DNA from: Chrysoporthe austroafricana
Lineage: Eukaryota; Ascomycota; Sordariomycetes; Diaporthales; Cryphonectriaceae
DNA: 64,000 bases
Reading direction: 5' to 3'
Assembly (NCBI GenBank): GCA_001051155.2
Contig: JYIP02000001.1
Location: 3,534,001-3,598,000, forward strand
Shown: piece after piece, positions 1 through 10,176 of the stretch
How the letters are laid out: every line of letters starts with the position of its first letter
Numbering within the stretch: the first letter of the stretch is position 1
The notes under the pieces: generated by a model
Databases searched by the model: none
What the model was told of the DNA's origin: nothing
The model's input: only the letters and a program-made list of their open reading frames with translations
Position numbers and translations under genes: made by a program

Positions 1-528
1 CTTCCTCGTCGGCGGCTCCGCCTCACCGTACAGTGCAACCCATTGCCTCCTCAGCGCATTTATGTAGTCTACCGCCCAGCAAAGCGTCGGTAGCGGCCAT
101 AGCACCACCCTCAGGAACCACATCGTCGCCGCGCCGCTCACGGCCTCCATGGACTTCTCCCACTTCTCCACGTCCCGCGTCGTGCAGATCACCCTGGCGT
201 CGGGGTACAGCTCTAGCAACTCTGGCACGAGCGTGGCGCCGGGGCTATCTGCGATGGCGACATAGCCATCGCCGACGAGGCCGTCTAGTAGCCGCAGGTT
301 CTCGGCGCGGCGCGCGTCATCCTGAGGCGGCCAGTGGTTGAGGATCTCGATGGCGGTCTTGATGTCCCGCTCCGGCCCGTTGAAGATCTGCGTGCCTCCA
401 TGGTAGACGGGCCCGTCGAGAAGGATCTCGAGGGCGCTGCTGAGGGAGGCTGTCCCTGTGCGCGGGAGGCCGGCACAGATGACGCGAGGCCGGGCGCCGG
501 GTTTGGGCTGGGAGTATTGCTGGCCCAT
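1..528 (-). CDS. Sulfotransferase family protein (fungal Sulfotransfer_4 type), 3' end beyond the window
   Basis: The minus strand is open from the ATG at 528 to the left edge, giving 176 residues with no stop. The protein starts MGQQYSQPKPGARPRVI and then shows the PAPS 5'-phosphosulfate loop GLPRTGTASL near residues 20-29. The sequence YHGGTQIF follows, then VICTTRDVEKWEKSM, the region that corresponds to the 3'-phosphate-binding part of the fold. This pattern belongs to a large ascomycete family annotated as sulfotransferases or P-loop proteins. Members are assumed to move sulfate from PAPS to small molecules, but substrates are mostly unknown. No signal peptide is seen, so a cytosolic or membrane-associated place is likely. 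The C-terminal part, which often ends in a hydrophobic segment in this family, lies outside the window. No intron is needed in the visible part. Confidence 0.85.
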   Translation of the reverse strand, partial: MGQQYSQPKPGARPRVICAGLPRTGTASLSSALEILLDGPVYHGGTQIFNGPERDIKTAIEILNHWPPQDDARRAENLRLLDGLVGDGYVAIADSPGATLVPELLELYPDARVICTTRDVEKWEKSMEAVSGAATMWFLRVVLWPLPTLCWAVDYINALRRQWVALYGEAEPPTRK

Positions 529-1969
529 TGAATCTGGCTGACAGGCGGGTGGGGAGATTGTTCACTCAAGAAAAATGAGAAGGCGCTGGGGGAGAAATGA
601 TGTGCTTCTGAGTAGATTTGTGAAGCGCACCAAGGTGAAAAGGGGAACGAACATATTTCAATGTGCCCCTCTTGACATGCGGCTGAAAGCACATGCAGCC
701 AACAGTGCGCCAAGCAGAAACTACCTGAACGTCTGACCGAACTTTGGAATGGAAAATTTAGGTTTTTGATGGTCTGATTTTCACGCGTGCAGTGAGACCT
801 TGGGAGCTTTCTGCTCGAGGGAAGTTAGATTGTTTAAAAGAAGTGACTCTGGCTCTATCAAGATGTTGCGATAGTAGTGTCTACTGAGTACGCGAATGTC
901 GATATAATTAGTTTAGAGAATTGTGGAGAATGGCTTATCCTGATGCCTGATCTATCGCAAGTCGGATATCACTTTTGGAACCGACTCTTGCGGTGGGCGG
1001 ATCTCCGTCAGTATATGAGCGAGGTGGTCAATACCAAAGATGTTGAGGGAGTGTCTGTTCCCAAGCCCGGCCCAGCCACATCTCCGTAACGATCTCCAGT
1101 GTCACTCGTTGACCCGGCGCCCAGGGTCTTCCGCCAAGTCGCAGGCAGCGAGCAGAAGCCTATGGAATGGTGGCTGGTCGCGGGCTACCGGTTACCGAGT
1201 GCCGTAGTCGTAAGCATGCGATGCGCGGAGACTCGCTCGTTGAGGAAGCGAGTGCCTCTGAACTGACTCCCACGCCGATGTCTCAGTCGACGAGATATGG
1301 CTGGATCACACGAGGTGATGGCTGTGGATTGTGACTCTAATGCCAGGCAACGAGACGGATTTGGTCACATCTCATAATTATCTCGTCTACAGTCAGTGTG
1401 CACCGTTCAAACCTACACATCGATCTCGTAATTCCTGAGTAGGTAGTGATGGCATGGTCGTTCTGCAGAAGGATTCGCGTGGCAATGCCGTGGAAACTGC
1501 TCCAGGCCAAGGGATCAGCCTGTGTTTCCCGAGGAGGTTGCCGTTGAGTGGGACGGGCCATCGGTCACAAGGGACCGGTGGTGTCGGGATGCCACCCAGA
1601 AAGAGCTGCAGATGACCCACTCTCTGACCACCCTGGCTGGCGCTGGTGCGCATCTCAGCCGCAAGAAGAAGGGATTCGACGCTGCTGAGGAATGGCAAAG
1701 TGGGCTTGTCATAGTAAGCCCCATGGCAATGGGGCTGAGCTCACGGGTCAGCAGCCTGTACATGGCGACCTTGTAAGTACTAAAGGGGCGAAATTGCAGC
1801 TTCGTCGATCCTAGGCATCACCTTTTGGCTGGGCGTATTGTCTGATCTCCCCGTTCTTGCATTAATATTGGGCTTGTACGAGTGTTGAGTCGATTCTGGA
1901 GCGAGTTCTGATGTGATTTCGAGATTTGTATGAGATCAAGGAGATAAGCCATCGTTCGAAGGCGTAGAC
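529..1969. other. Intergenic gap between the sulfotransferase and the hydrolase-CorA gene
   Basis: This 1.4 kb lies between two divergently transcribed genes and must hold both promoters. Short open frames at 877-1089, 1337-1561 and 1522-1776 show no recognisable domain, composition bias or partner exon. No convincing TATA box or repeat was found. Confidence 0.5.
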
Positions 1970-4900
1970 ATGGAGCAAGACCCCAGCGCACCAGCACACT
2001 CCGGTGACGCACCTGAGGACTTGACAGACGCGCTTGACGACTCAAGACTTGCAAGCGACCTTGATGACTCTCCAGAACGCATCAACTTCGAGCCCCTCCC
2101 GTCTGTATCTCCACCCGACGAACAGCCTGCATACGCGCGCGGCCTAGTCGAAGCCAAGGACCATCAGCTGTCTGCAGCGGCAGCTGATGACAGTAACGAT
2201 GGCGCGTCCAGCAGGACAAGCCTGTCCCACTGGGCTGCAGAGCCAGGCTTTGCTCACATCGACGGAGAAATAGGAGGCTCGGGCTATAATGAGACGAGAG
2301 TCGACATCATCACCGTCCCTTATCCAGGAGCCGATCCCGTCGAGACGTGGACTCGAGACCCTCTTCCAGATGGATACTTTGGTAATCCTCTCGACAATGA
2401 GTTGATGACGCATCCCACTCTCAAAGAACTCGCCGGTGATGCCATTCTGTCGCCCGGCATTGGAGGCAACTTCCCCAAGGCGGCTCATCTCTGGGTTAGA
2501 CAAGGCATTCGTCGGTATGCAGACACGGCGAGGGTCTTGCTCTACAGGCATCGAGAGCTTTCGGAAGGTGTCAGCCTCGATGACCTTGCGAGGGATCTGC
2601 TGGAGAATGCCCTCTTAACACGCGACCGCAAGCAGACGTCACGTCCAATTTTCTTTATAGCACACAGTGTCGGCGGTTTGGTCGTGAAAAAGGCCCTTCT
2701 TATGGCCAGAACGGATGATAGATTCCGTACCATCCTGTATAATTGTCATGGAATATCATTCTTTGGTACGTATATCAGCACGATGCTAGTTAGCCGGAAC
2801 TGACATTAGCAGCAACTCCCCACCGGGGGTCAAGTTATATGTCTATGCACAATCTCTCCAAGAGTATCCAGAACCTCCTTCACTTGCACAGACCATTGCC
2901 TAGGTCCATTGCGCACGATCTCCGAGTCAACAACAAGGAACTGCTGAAGATGCACGAGAGCTTCACCGATATTGCCAGTGAAATTCGTATCTGGTCATTT
3001 TACGAGACGATCGACTCCCAACTTTCTGGCTCCGGGATTGGTCCCGCCAATGAGGTATCGTTTAGCGCACCTCTGGTGTCCATCAAATCTGCCATTGTTG
3101 CCCTGAGGCAGGAGGTCATCTACTCTTCGCTTGAGAGCGATCACGCTCACTGCGCTTCTTTCGGCACCTCGAACCCTCGCACGCTGAGAAGCTATCTACT
3201 TGACTTAACAGCCGCGGTCGCCAAAGCCGAAACACTTAGCCGAACGATTCACACACCGCTCAGGCTCAAGGACACGGTCAAAGTAGAGGTCATCGGGTTC
3301 TACGAGGACCCTGACGCTGCTACCGAGTCTGATGTACGACTTTACATCGCCAAATATCACCTCTCCGAGTTTCTTCTCAAGGGCCCAGAGAGATGCCTTG
3401 AGGAGCGTCTACAACGAGTGCGGCAACCCGGTTCAGGTGGCCTCAAAGCACATCAGTTTCCTCGGAACAGACTTGTCCAGGGCGTCATCGACAATGTTCA
3501 AGAGAAGCAGAGCACACTGTATCGGTCTCCAGAACGGAAGCGACCTGAATCTCCAGACATAGTTGTCACTCCAGCATCAGCCAGGCCAGTCGTGGGGGAC
3601 GAAGGGCCACGCATCCCATCTGGGAGACGGCCTCATAGCGCAACTATGCCTATCCTCTTGCCACCAAATTTTCAGCGTCCCTCAAGCCGGAGTACGGACG
3701 GGACAGCAAGCACGATGTCGGATCCGACAGACCATGAGCACTCGCCAAAACAAATCACTTCAACCGTGCATCAAATACACAATCAACGCCCGAGATCCGA
3801 TACGGATAAAGTGGGCTTAGGCATAGCTTCTAGCAACTATGCTGACAGGCTTAGCAAGACATCGATATTGCAAGAACTGACTGCTGGGTTCTCAAGACCG
3901 GACCCAAATCAAAGAAAGTTCATGTGGATCCATCTCCCATTTACGAATCCGCTTTGGGTCAAGGCAAGTCATTTATTTTGTGAGAAGAAGATATGTTCAT
4001 ACTAATTAGGTCACAGGACATTTTCGATACGCTATCGGAGACACAGAAGCAGAACTTTAGCAGGCTCTTCAACAATGAACACTGGGTATCAAGACATGTC
4101 CAAGGCCGGCACTCGCAATCGCAGCCCTCATTCATCAAGCCTGCTGTCAACTTCATCTCTGCCGACTCAGCGCCCTCACCCCGACCGTCTCATTCGAGCG
4201 GCACGGTGCCAAGCATCACCCCGTTGCCTAACTATCTCTACTTGTATCTTCCCTATCTACACTTCGACACATACAAGCATATGATCCGACGCAGGAACTT
4301 GATAGCGAGAAGGCTAGCTCACGGCCGGGCGAGACCAGTGCCTGTAGACATCGCCGACCTTGACTCACTGGAACTTCGTGTGATCTGGGAATTTCTAGGA
4401 CATGACCCGCCTTTGAACAGCCGACGGACCCTCGATCAGTTCGGCTACCCTTCACTTAAGGATACACATGCTCGAGATGACGATCAGATGCTTTACAAAC
4501 TCACGAAAGAGGAAAAGAGCCGTCCTCCGCCCATGCCTCAGCCCGATGCTACTGAATCGGTAAGCTCTCTGGCGGAAAGGTATTCGGTTGGCACCAAGCT
4601 CTTACATGAAATCATCGAGAGAGAGAAGGAGCATGCGATAGATTCAGATTCAGAGAATGAGGTAGTGCCAGGTCTTCGAGACGGGAACTTGCTGATGGTG
4701 GATCAACTCTGGCTCTGGGCCATCGATACTAGTAGGTCCGAGCGAGCACGCATGTTCTTTTGCAATGGTCTGACGTTGAACAGCCACACTCGCGACGTTT
4801 TTCCCAAAGAGAGAGTCTCGCCCATCAGAGGGTGCTATGTTTCAGCAGGCAGACCTCAGGAACAGTATTTACAACGAACTGAATGGCGACCTCACGGGGC

Positions 4901-6200
4901 GGTGTGAGAACGCCCTGGACCTTGCCGCCTTTGTTACCCTTCATGCAGTGACGGTGCTGCTTGATCGGTCGTCTCATCCAGATCTTGAGGTCTTCCGTAT
5001 TTTTGAAGAGGCTATAGGCATGTTGGTAAGCTCACCCCTATCTTCGGCGTAGCCTGAAGACCCCATCGTCGCGCGATAGGACCTCATTAACGTGGTGACC
5101 TTAGACTGAGCGTATGACGTCCAATCTCAAGAAGTTCCGTATGCAGACTTTCAAAGACGTCGATGTCGACTCCGATGAAGAGCCTGAAGACAATACTGCA
5201 GCATCGATAAAAAAGCGACACAAGCGTGAGATCGAGAGGGCTGAGCGAGAGAACCGAGAGAACACCTCTGCCCTACTGGAACTGCGTGATATGGAGGATG
5301 AGTTGAGGACCTTACAACGGCTGTTTGACACGCAGGTGAACATGATTGAAAAGATGCTTGATATCTACACAGGCGATAGCCTCAGAGACCTGACGCACAA
5401 TGGCCAAGGATATTTGAAGGAGGCACTGACCAGGCTGGCCGAGTATAAGGCCCAGACGAATGAGATGCTAGAGCGGGTCGCCGCTACGAGGGGAGATGTA
5501 AGTGACGTCCATCGTCGATCAGACCGTGTTCGAATCTCGAGCTGCTGACACAGCCGATCTTTAGTACGAGAAACTCCTCGAAATGGCCCAGCGTCAAGCG
5601 CAGGTCGACGATGTTCGCTGGTCCCGCCTACAGACCGAGCTCGCCAGCTCTCAGAACCTCTCCGTCATGATATTCACCATCTTCACTGTTATCTTCCTAC
5701 CCCTATCGTTCTTCACCAGCCTCTTCGGCATGAACACCCTCGAGTGGGGAGGCGCTGGTTCCGAGTACCCGACTCTGGGCTTCATTGGCGAGATCAGCCT
5801 GCCTGTGTCGGTGTTCATGATCGTCGCGACGCTGGTCGCCGCCCTCAACTCGCACGTACAGGTGGCCTTCAAATCCCTCTTCCGTCGACTGTCCAAGGGT
5901 TGGAATTTTGTGGTTTACGTGCTGAAGGCTCTTGAGCCGGAGTCGAGCCGCAGGGCTAAGGAGATCAGGAGGGCGGACAAGGAGCGCGAGGAGAGGGAGG
6001 AGAGGCGAAGGCGGGGGAAGGACAGGAGTTATGATTTCTGGGCAACGGTGCGGATGCAGCGCACCCTGAGCTCGTACGAAATACCGGATATGAACCGGAA
6101 TCTTGTTAGGTCGGGGACGGGGTTTGATAGTTCTGCGAGTGGTATTGGACAGGGGATGAAGAAGTTGACCTGGTGGGCAGGTAGGGCAGGCAGATGGTGA
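1970..6200 (+). CDS. SesB-like alpha/beta-hydrolase fused to a CorA-like membrane domain
   Basis: Exons by my joining: 1970-2765, 2813-3963, 4017-4731, 4784-5025, 5105-5497 and 5565-6200, giving 1310 aa. The N-terminal domain has the serine-hydrolase elbow FFIAHSVGGLVVKKAL with the candidate nucleophile Ser233. After the first splice comes FFATPHRGSSYM, the motif seen in SesB/DUF676-type hydrolases that also serve as N-terminal domains of fungal NLR proteins. A polar Ser/Pro-rich linker covers roughly residues 480-620. The C-terminal half carries an acidic, charged coiled region and ends in two membrane helices. The first helix closes with SLFGMNTLEWGG; the GMN tripeptide (1154-1156) is the CorA Mg2+ channel signature. 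Intron 3964-4016 uses a GC donor (AAG followed by GCAAGT). The architecture is certain. Ion transport and hydrolysis are inferences from the families, and a membrane-stress or incompatibility role is speculative. Confidence 0.88.
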
Positions 6201-6995
6201 CTTGAGAGAATTGCCTCGGCGCATGACTACGACTACCCAGTATAGCCACTGGTATCCTTTCTACTGCACCCATAGACTCATGCCTTGACACATCTTACAT
6301 GGGAAATAGGCGGTAACCCAGGAGTAAGCACGGCTATTTCTCCGTCTGTTCAGGCGCCTTCAGGTAGCTGAACAGTAGTAGCAGACGCAGATCGCGAAAC
6401 AACTTGGTTGGCAGGTGTTTTCTGTCTTGTGCTAGCAAAATGTCTAGTTTCTATCCCCAAACGGGCTCCTTTTCCTATACTTTTCAAGTAGAGAAGGTTG
6501 ACATTCTGAACTTTTAGATACACAACAGCCATGCGCTTTGTGAGGTCTGCTCTAAAGGGGAGACTCAGAATGGATACTGCTATCGCGCGGATTCAGGACA
6601 TGCCTTCGTCCACATGAGAAGCTACGCACCCGCTGCAAGTTGGTCCTCCAGGGGAACTTGGCATTTCTTCGTTTCGTTTCGGGGGGTGTGGGCCCTGCGT
6701 GCGAGACGACAGACCCCCTGAAATGACATTAAGGGAACAAGATCCTGTTCTTAGTGTGTGACGGAGAAGGCGCCCAAGACAAGAGCGCCTAGGAGTAAGG
6801 ATAATTCCTTATATTGTTTATGCGCATCTTGCTTGGCTGGCTATCTCATGCCGCACTGTTTCTGAGACGTCACTGCCGCCTGCATACCTAAATAGGTATG
6901 TGTGATAGCGGAAGAGGCCGAACCTAGTCACCCGGGCGGTACTCGGGTGCGTCAAGCCTGCAGATCCCCTGGCCCCACGGGGTGGAGCTCAGCGT

Positions 6996-7002
6996 TTTAG
7001 CC
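6996..7002 (-). promoter_or_regulatory. Candidate XlnR/XYR1-type site (GGCTAAA on minus)
   Basis: The plus strand reads TTTAGCC, so the minus strand gives GGCTAAA, the core bound by the xylanase/cellulase activator XlnR in other ascomycetes. It lies about 1.15 kb upstream of the cellobiohydrolase ATG. A 7-mer can occur by chance. Confidence 0.3.
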
Positions 7003-7408
7003 AGCGGGCTTGGGATGAACAGATGTTCATACCAGGGCGCCACTGAAAAATGAGCAGTCATGTGAAACGCGCTTCTAGAAACATAGCTCATGTTAAGTCC
7101 GTTTTCTTCGACAGGTGAAGGCCGCAGGAGCACCGTGAATACTCTACGGTCAAATTGCAGCCTCCGAGGAAATCGGGGTGCCCGTTCCTCGCATGGCTTT
7201 AATAATGAAACCAGGACTCAAGTTGATGATGTACCGGGAAACCTTGAAGGCTGCGTGCATGTGCTTTGGCATCGGTCAAATCAAGCTCCGGCAGGCGCAT
7301 CATGGATTATGCTAAAAGAAACGAAGATCGGTATTTTACAGATCGTGTCACTCCAGTATACTGTGGTCATACGTAGGTAGTAAACGAGATGTCGGCTCAC
7401 TCAGGGGT

Positions 7409-7415
7409 TTTAGCC
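7409..7415 (-). promoter_or_regulatory. Second candidate XlnR/XYR1-type site (GGCTAAA on minus)
   Basis: Same heptamer as at 6996, here about 735 bases upstream of the cellobiohydrolase start. Two copies in one cellulase promoter fit induction by plant cell-wall sugars but do not prove it. Confidence 0.35.
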
Positions 7416-7782
7416 GACCATGGAGTTTGTCTGACAGCCCCATTGAAACGAAACCACGGACGTTCCGAACAGATGGAAAACAAAACATTCCCACCAATGA
7501 CCGACGAGTGCCGTCTACCGGGGCCGGGCGTCGGATCCATGCGGCTCAAGAGATGCTTCCCGAAGTATGCATACCCACTACTACTGCTTAGGAGCTCGTC
7601 GAACAATCATCCGGGGGTGGAAACACCGCCGGGGACACCCATGCCCAGGGGTAAACGCCAGAAGAAACGACGTGGCGAGAGCCTCAAGTCCCGCACGCCT
7701 AAGCGAGCTGGATCTCTGGTAAGCTTGAGTCAAGTTCGGACGACACATGGCGGCTAGAAACATGTCGCCTCGCTGGATTCAG

Positions 7783-7788
7783 CCCCGG
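7783..7788 (-). promoter_or_regulatory. Candidate CreA/CRE1 site (CCGGGG on minus)
   Basis: Matches the SYGGRG consensus of the carbon catabolite repressor. A second match, CTGGGG, is on the plus strand at 7921-7926. Both lie within 370 bases of the cellobiohydrolase ATG, where repression by glucose would be expected to act. Confidence 0.35.
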
Positions 7789-8019
7789 CCCTGACCTGGG
7801 AGGATCGGATTGGAGCACTAATCGAGCGCGGCGCCCCGTTTGGAAGATTACAGTGGGAGCGCAGTCGACGAAAAGCAACAGCCGCCGCCGGGGACATGTC
7901 ACCCATGACAGTGGGCAAGGCTGGGGACGAGAAGATGCCCCATCATGAGGAGCTGTCATGGAAGGATCCTCCGGAGTGAAGGGCCGCGAGCGCCGGTAGC
8001 CAGGAGACAAGGTCTGCGA

Positions 8020-8025
8020 TATAAG
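8020..8025 (+). promoter_or_regulatory. TATA box of the cellobiohydrolase gene
   Basis: TATAAG in the context GATATAAGTAC lies 123-128 bases upstream of the ATG at 8148. The leader between them is pyrimidine-rich, as in strongly expressed fungal genes. Confidence 0.55.
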
Positions 8026-8147
8026 TACAGACCTCATCCCACTTCTTTGCACCGGTGTCATGAAGCATCATCATCGGCACCAGCTAGTCTGTGTTCAGCT
8101 CACCCGCATTCCTTCTTTCGTTTCCAACTACCAACTTTCACTTCAAA

Positions 8148-9567
8148 ATGGCTCAGCGAGCTGCCCTTCTTTCTGCTCTCTTCGCCGCGTCCGCGCGCGC
8201 GCAGCAAGCCTGCACTTCCACCACCGAGACCAAGCCCTCTCTCTCTTGGTCCCAGTGCACCTCCTCCGGCTGCACCAACACCAGCGGCTCCGTCGTCATC
8301 GACGCCAACTGGAGATGGACGCATGACGTTTCCGGGTACACGAACTGCTACACCGGAAACACCTGGGACGCCAGCCTCTGCCCAGATGATGTGACCTGCG
8401 CCACCAACTGCTGCGTTGACGGCGCCGACTATGAGTCCACCTACGGTGTCACCTCCTCCGACGATGCCCTGACCCTAAACTTCGTCACCAAGAGTACCGA
8501 CACCAATGTCGGCAGCCGTCTCTTCCTGATGGCCTCTGACACGGAGTACCAGATGTTCGACCTCCTGGGCAAGGAGTTCACCTTCGACGTCGATGTGTCC
8601 AACCTGCCCTGCGGTCTCAACGGCGCTCTGTACTTCGTCTCCATGGACGCCGACGGTGGCATGTCCCGCTACTCCGGCAACAAGGCCGGTGCCCAGTACG
8701 GAACCGGATACTGTGACAGCCAGTGCCCCCGTGACCTGAAGTTCATCGGCGGTGAGGGCAACGTCGAGGGCTGGGTTCCTTCTACCAATGACGCCAACTC
8801 CGGCGTCGGAGACCGCGGATCCTGCTGTGCTGAGATGGACATCTGGGAGGCCAACCTCGTCTCCACCGCCCTGACGCCTCACCCTTGTGAGAACAGCACG
8901 CAGAGCGTCTGTGAAGGCGACAACTGTGGAGGCACCTACTCCACCGACCGCTACGCCGGCACCTGCGACCCCGACGGTTGCGACTTCAACCCCTACCGCC
9001 AGGGCGTCACCGACTTCTACGGTGCCGGTGCCGCGGGTGTCGATACCTCCAAGGTCTTCACTGTCGTGACCCAGTTCATCGAGGAGAGCGGCACCCTGTC
9101 CGAGATCAAGCGCTTCTACGTCCAGGACGGTGTGACCATCGCCAACCCCGCCTCCACCATGACTGGCACCTCCGGAAACTCCATTACCGCCGACTACTGC
9201 ACCGCGCAGAAGGAGGCCACCAACACCACCGACTACTTCACCCAGCGTGGAGGTCTGGGCGCTATGGCGGAGGCTATGGCGAACGGCATGGTCCTCGTCA
9301 TGAGCTTGTGGGATGACGTACGTCTAGACACTCCCCCTAGTAGCATTCGTGACTTGTTATACTGACTGGAATGTTCTGCAGCACTACGCCGACATGCTCT
9401 GGCTCGACTCGACCTACCCTGTTGACTCTACCGAGACTGGTGCTAAGCGCGGAACCTGCGCCACCAGCAGCGGTGCCCCCTCCGATGTTGAGTCGACCAA
9501 CGCTTCAGCCAGCGTTATCTACAGCAACATCAAGTTCGGCGAGATCAACTCTACCTTCACTGCCTAA
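8148..9567 (+). CDS. GH7 cellobiohydrolase (CBH I type), catalytic domain only
   Basis: Exons 8148-9317 and 9382-9567 (64-nt intron) encode 451 aa. I chose the ATG at 8148 because it follows CAAA and begins a clear signal peptide, [18 protein letters not shown], with mature start QQACTS. The GH7 catalytic motif EMDIWEAN is present with nucleophile Glu229, Asp231 and acid/base Glu234. Other family hallmarks are [33 protein letters not shown], and [17 protein letters not shown] NPYRQG. The presence of the exo-loop segments points to a reducing-end cellobiohydrolase rather than an endoglucanase. The protein stops at [11 protein letters not shown], right after the catalytic fold. It therefore lacks the linker and family 1 carbohydrate-binding module found in Trichoderma-type CBH I. 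It acts outside the cell on crystalline cellulose. The upstream TATA box and XlnR/CreA-like sites suggest induction on plant biomass and glucose repression. Confidence 0.95.
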
Positions 9568-10176
9568 ATTGATGGGGAGTTGAGGGGAGAAAGCAAGACG
9601 GTGTAGAGTTTTATCCTTCATAAGAGGCATTTTCGGCGTCCGGTGGCAGGTGGGAGAGACGCAAGAAAGACGGTGATTTTTGCAATTCTTGACTGGACAT
9701 ATATCATATTTTCTCGTGTATATAGCTTAAAACGGCTTGCGCTGTGATGCTTGTAAATGGGAATCCATTTTGATTAACCAATCTTCATCCTACGAACCTC
9801 ATAGTTACCAGAGTATGAGACTCTGAAGACTAAGCGCTGAGATTGTCTGTTTGTTAATACCACGCATCTACACGAACCTCCAACAAAAAATAGTCACAAC
9901 ACTAAGTGTTCATCTTAGCGAGCGACATTAACGTGTTAAGATCAACCATTAATATTGATTATTAAAAGAGTTCCAGATGTAATGCATAGAGATTTAACCA
10001 CCGTATGCACCTAGGGCCCCATGTCCAATTACCCGGTGATACACGCGTGCTGCCTCGACATCAAACATAGAAAAGGTGGATTAGTCCATCCAAAGGCCTG
10101 GAGGTACAAGAAAGGAACCCGAATGTGAAATATCCCCATGCGCCACACCATGAAATCCCGTTCACCATCAAATCCT
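9568..10176. other. Shared 3' region of two convergent genes
   Basis: This 0.6 kb gap lies between the stops of the cellobiohydrolase (plus) and the GPI protein (minus). It becomes AT-rich from about 9680 and contains a small inverted repeat at 9949-9965. It probably holds both polyadenylation regions; no gene is seen. Confidence 0.55.
9949..9965. repeat. Short AT-rich inverted repeat between convergent genes
   Basis: TTAATA and TATTAA arms of six bases flank a five-base spacer, TTGAT. Just upstream, at 9897-9909, there is a second short inverted repeat, AACACT-A-AGTGTT. Both lie between converging transcripts, where they could form hairpins in either 3' end. Confidence 0.5.

Larger units (their letters stand above)
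6201..8147. other. Long upstream region of the cellobiohydrolase gene
   Basis: No supportable gene is seen in these 1.9 kb. The open frame at 7389-7757 is basic and low-complexity with no domain. The segment separates a gene ending on the same strand from the cellobiohydrolase, and holds the candidate regulatory sites listed separately. Confidence 0.5.

Noticed and set aside
5498..5564. GTTCGAATCTCG resembling a tRNA T-loop
   Set aside because: It lies inside an intron of the hydrolase-CorA gene, with no matching arms or acceptor stem.
8091..8147. Upstream in-frame start for the cellobiohydrolase
   Set aside because: It would place extra residues before a complete signal peptide and does not use an ATG; the ATG at 8148 has the right context.
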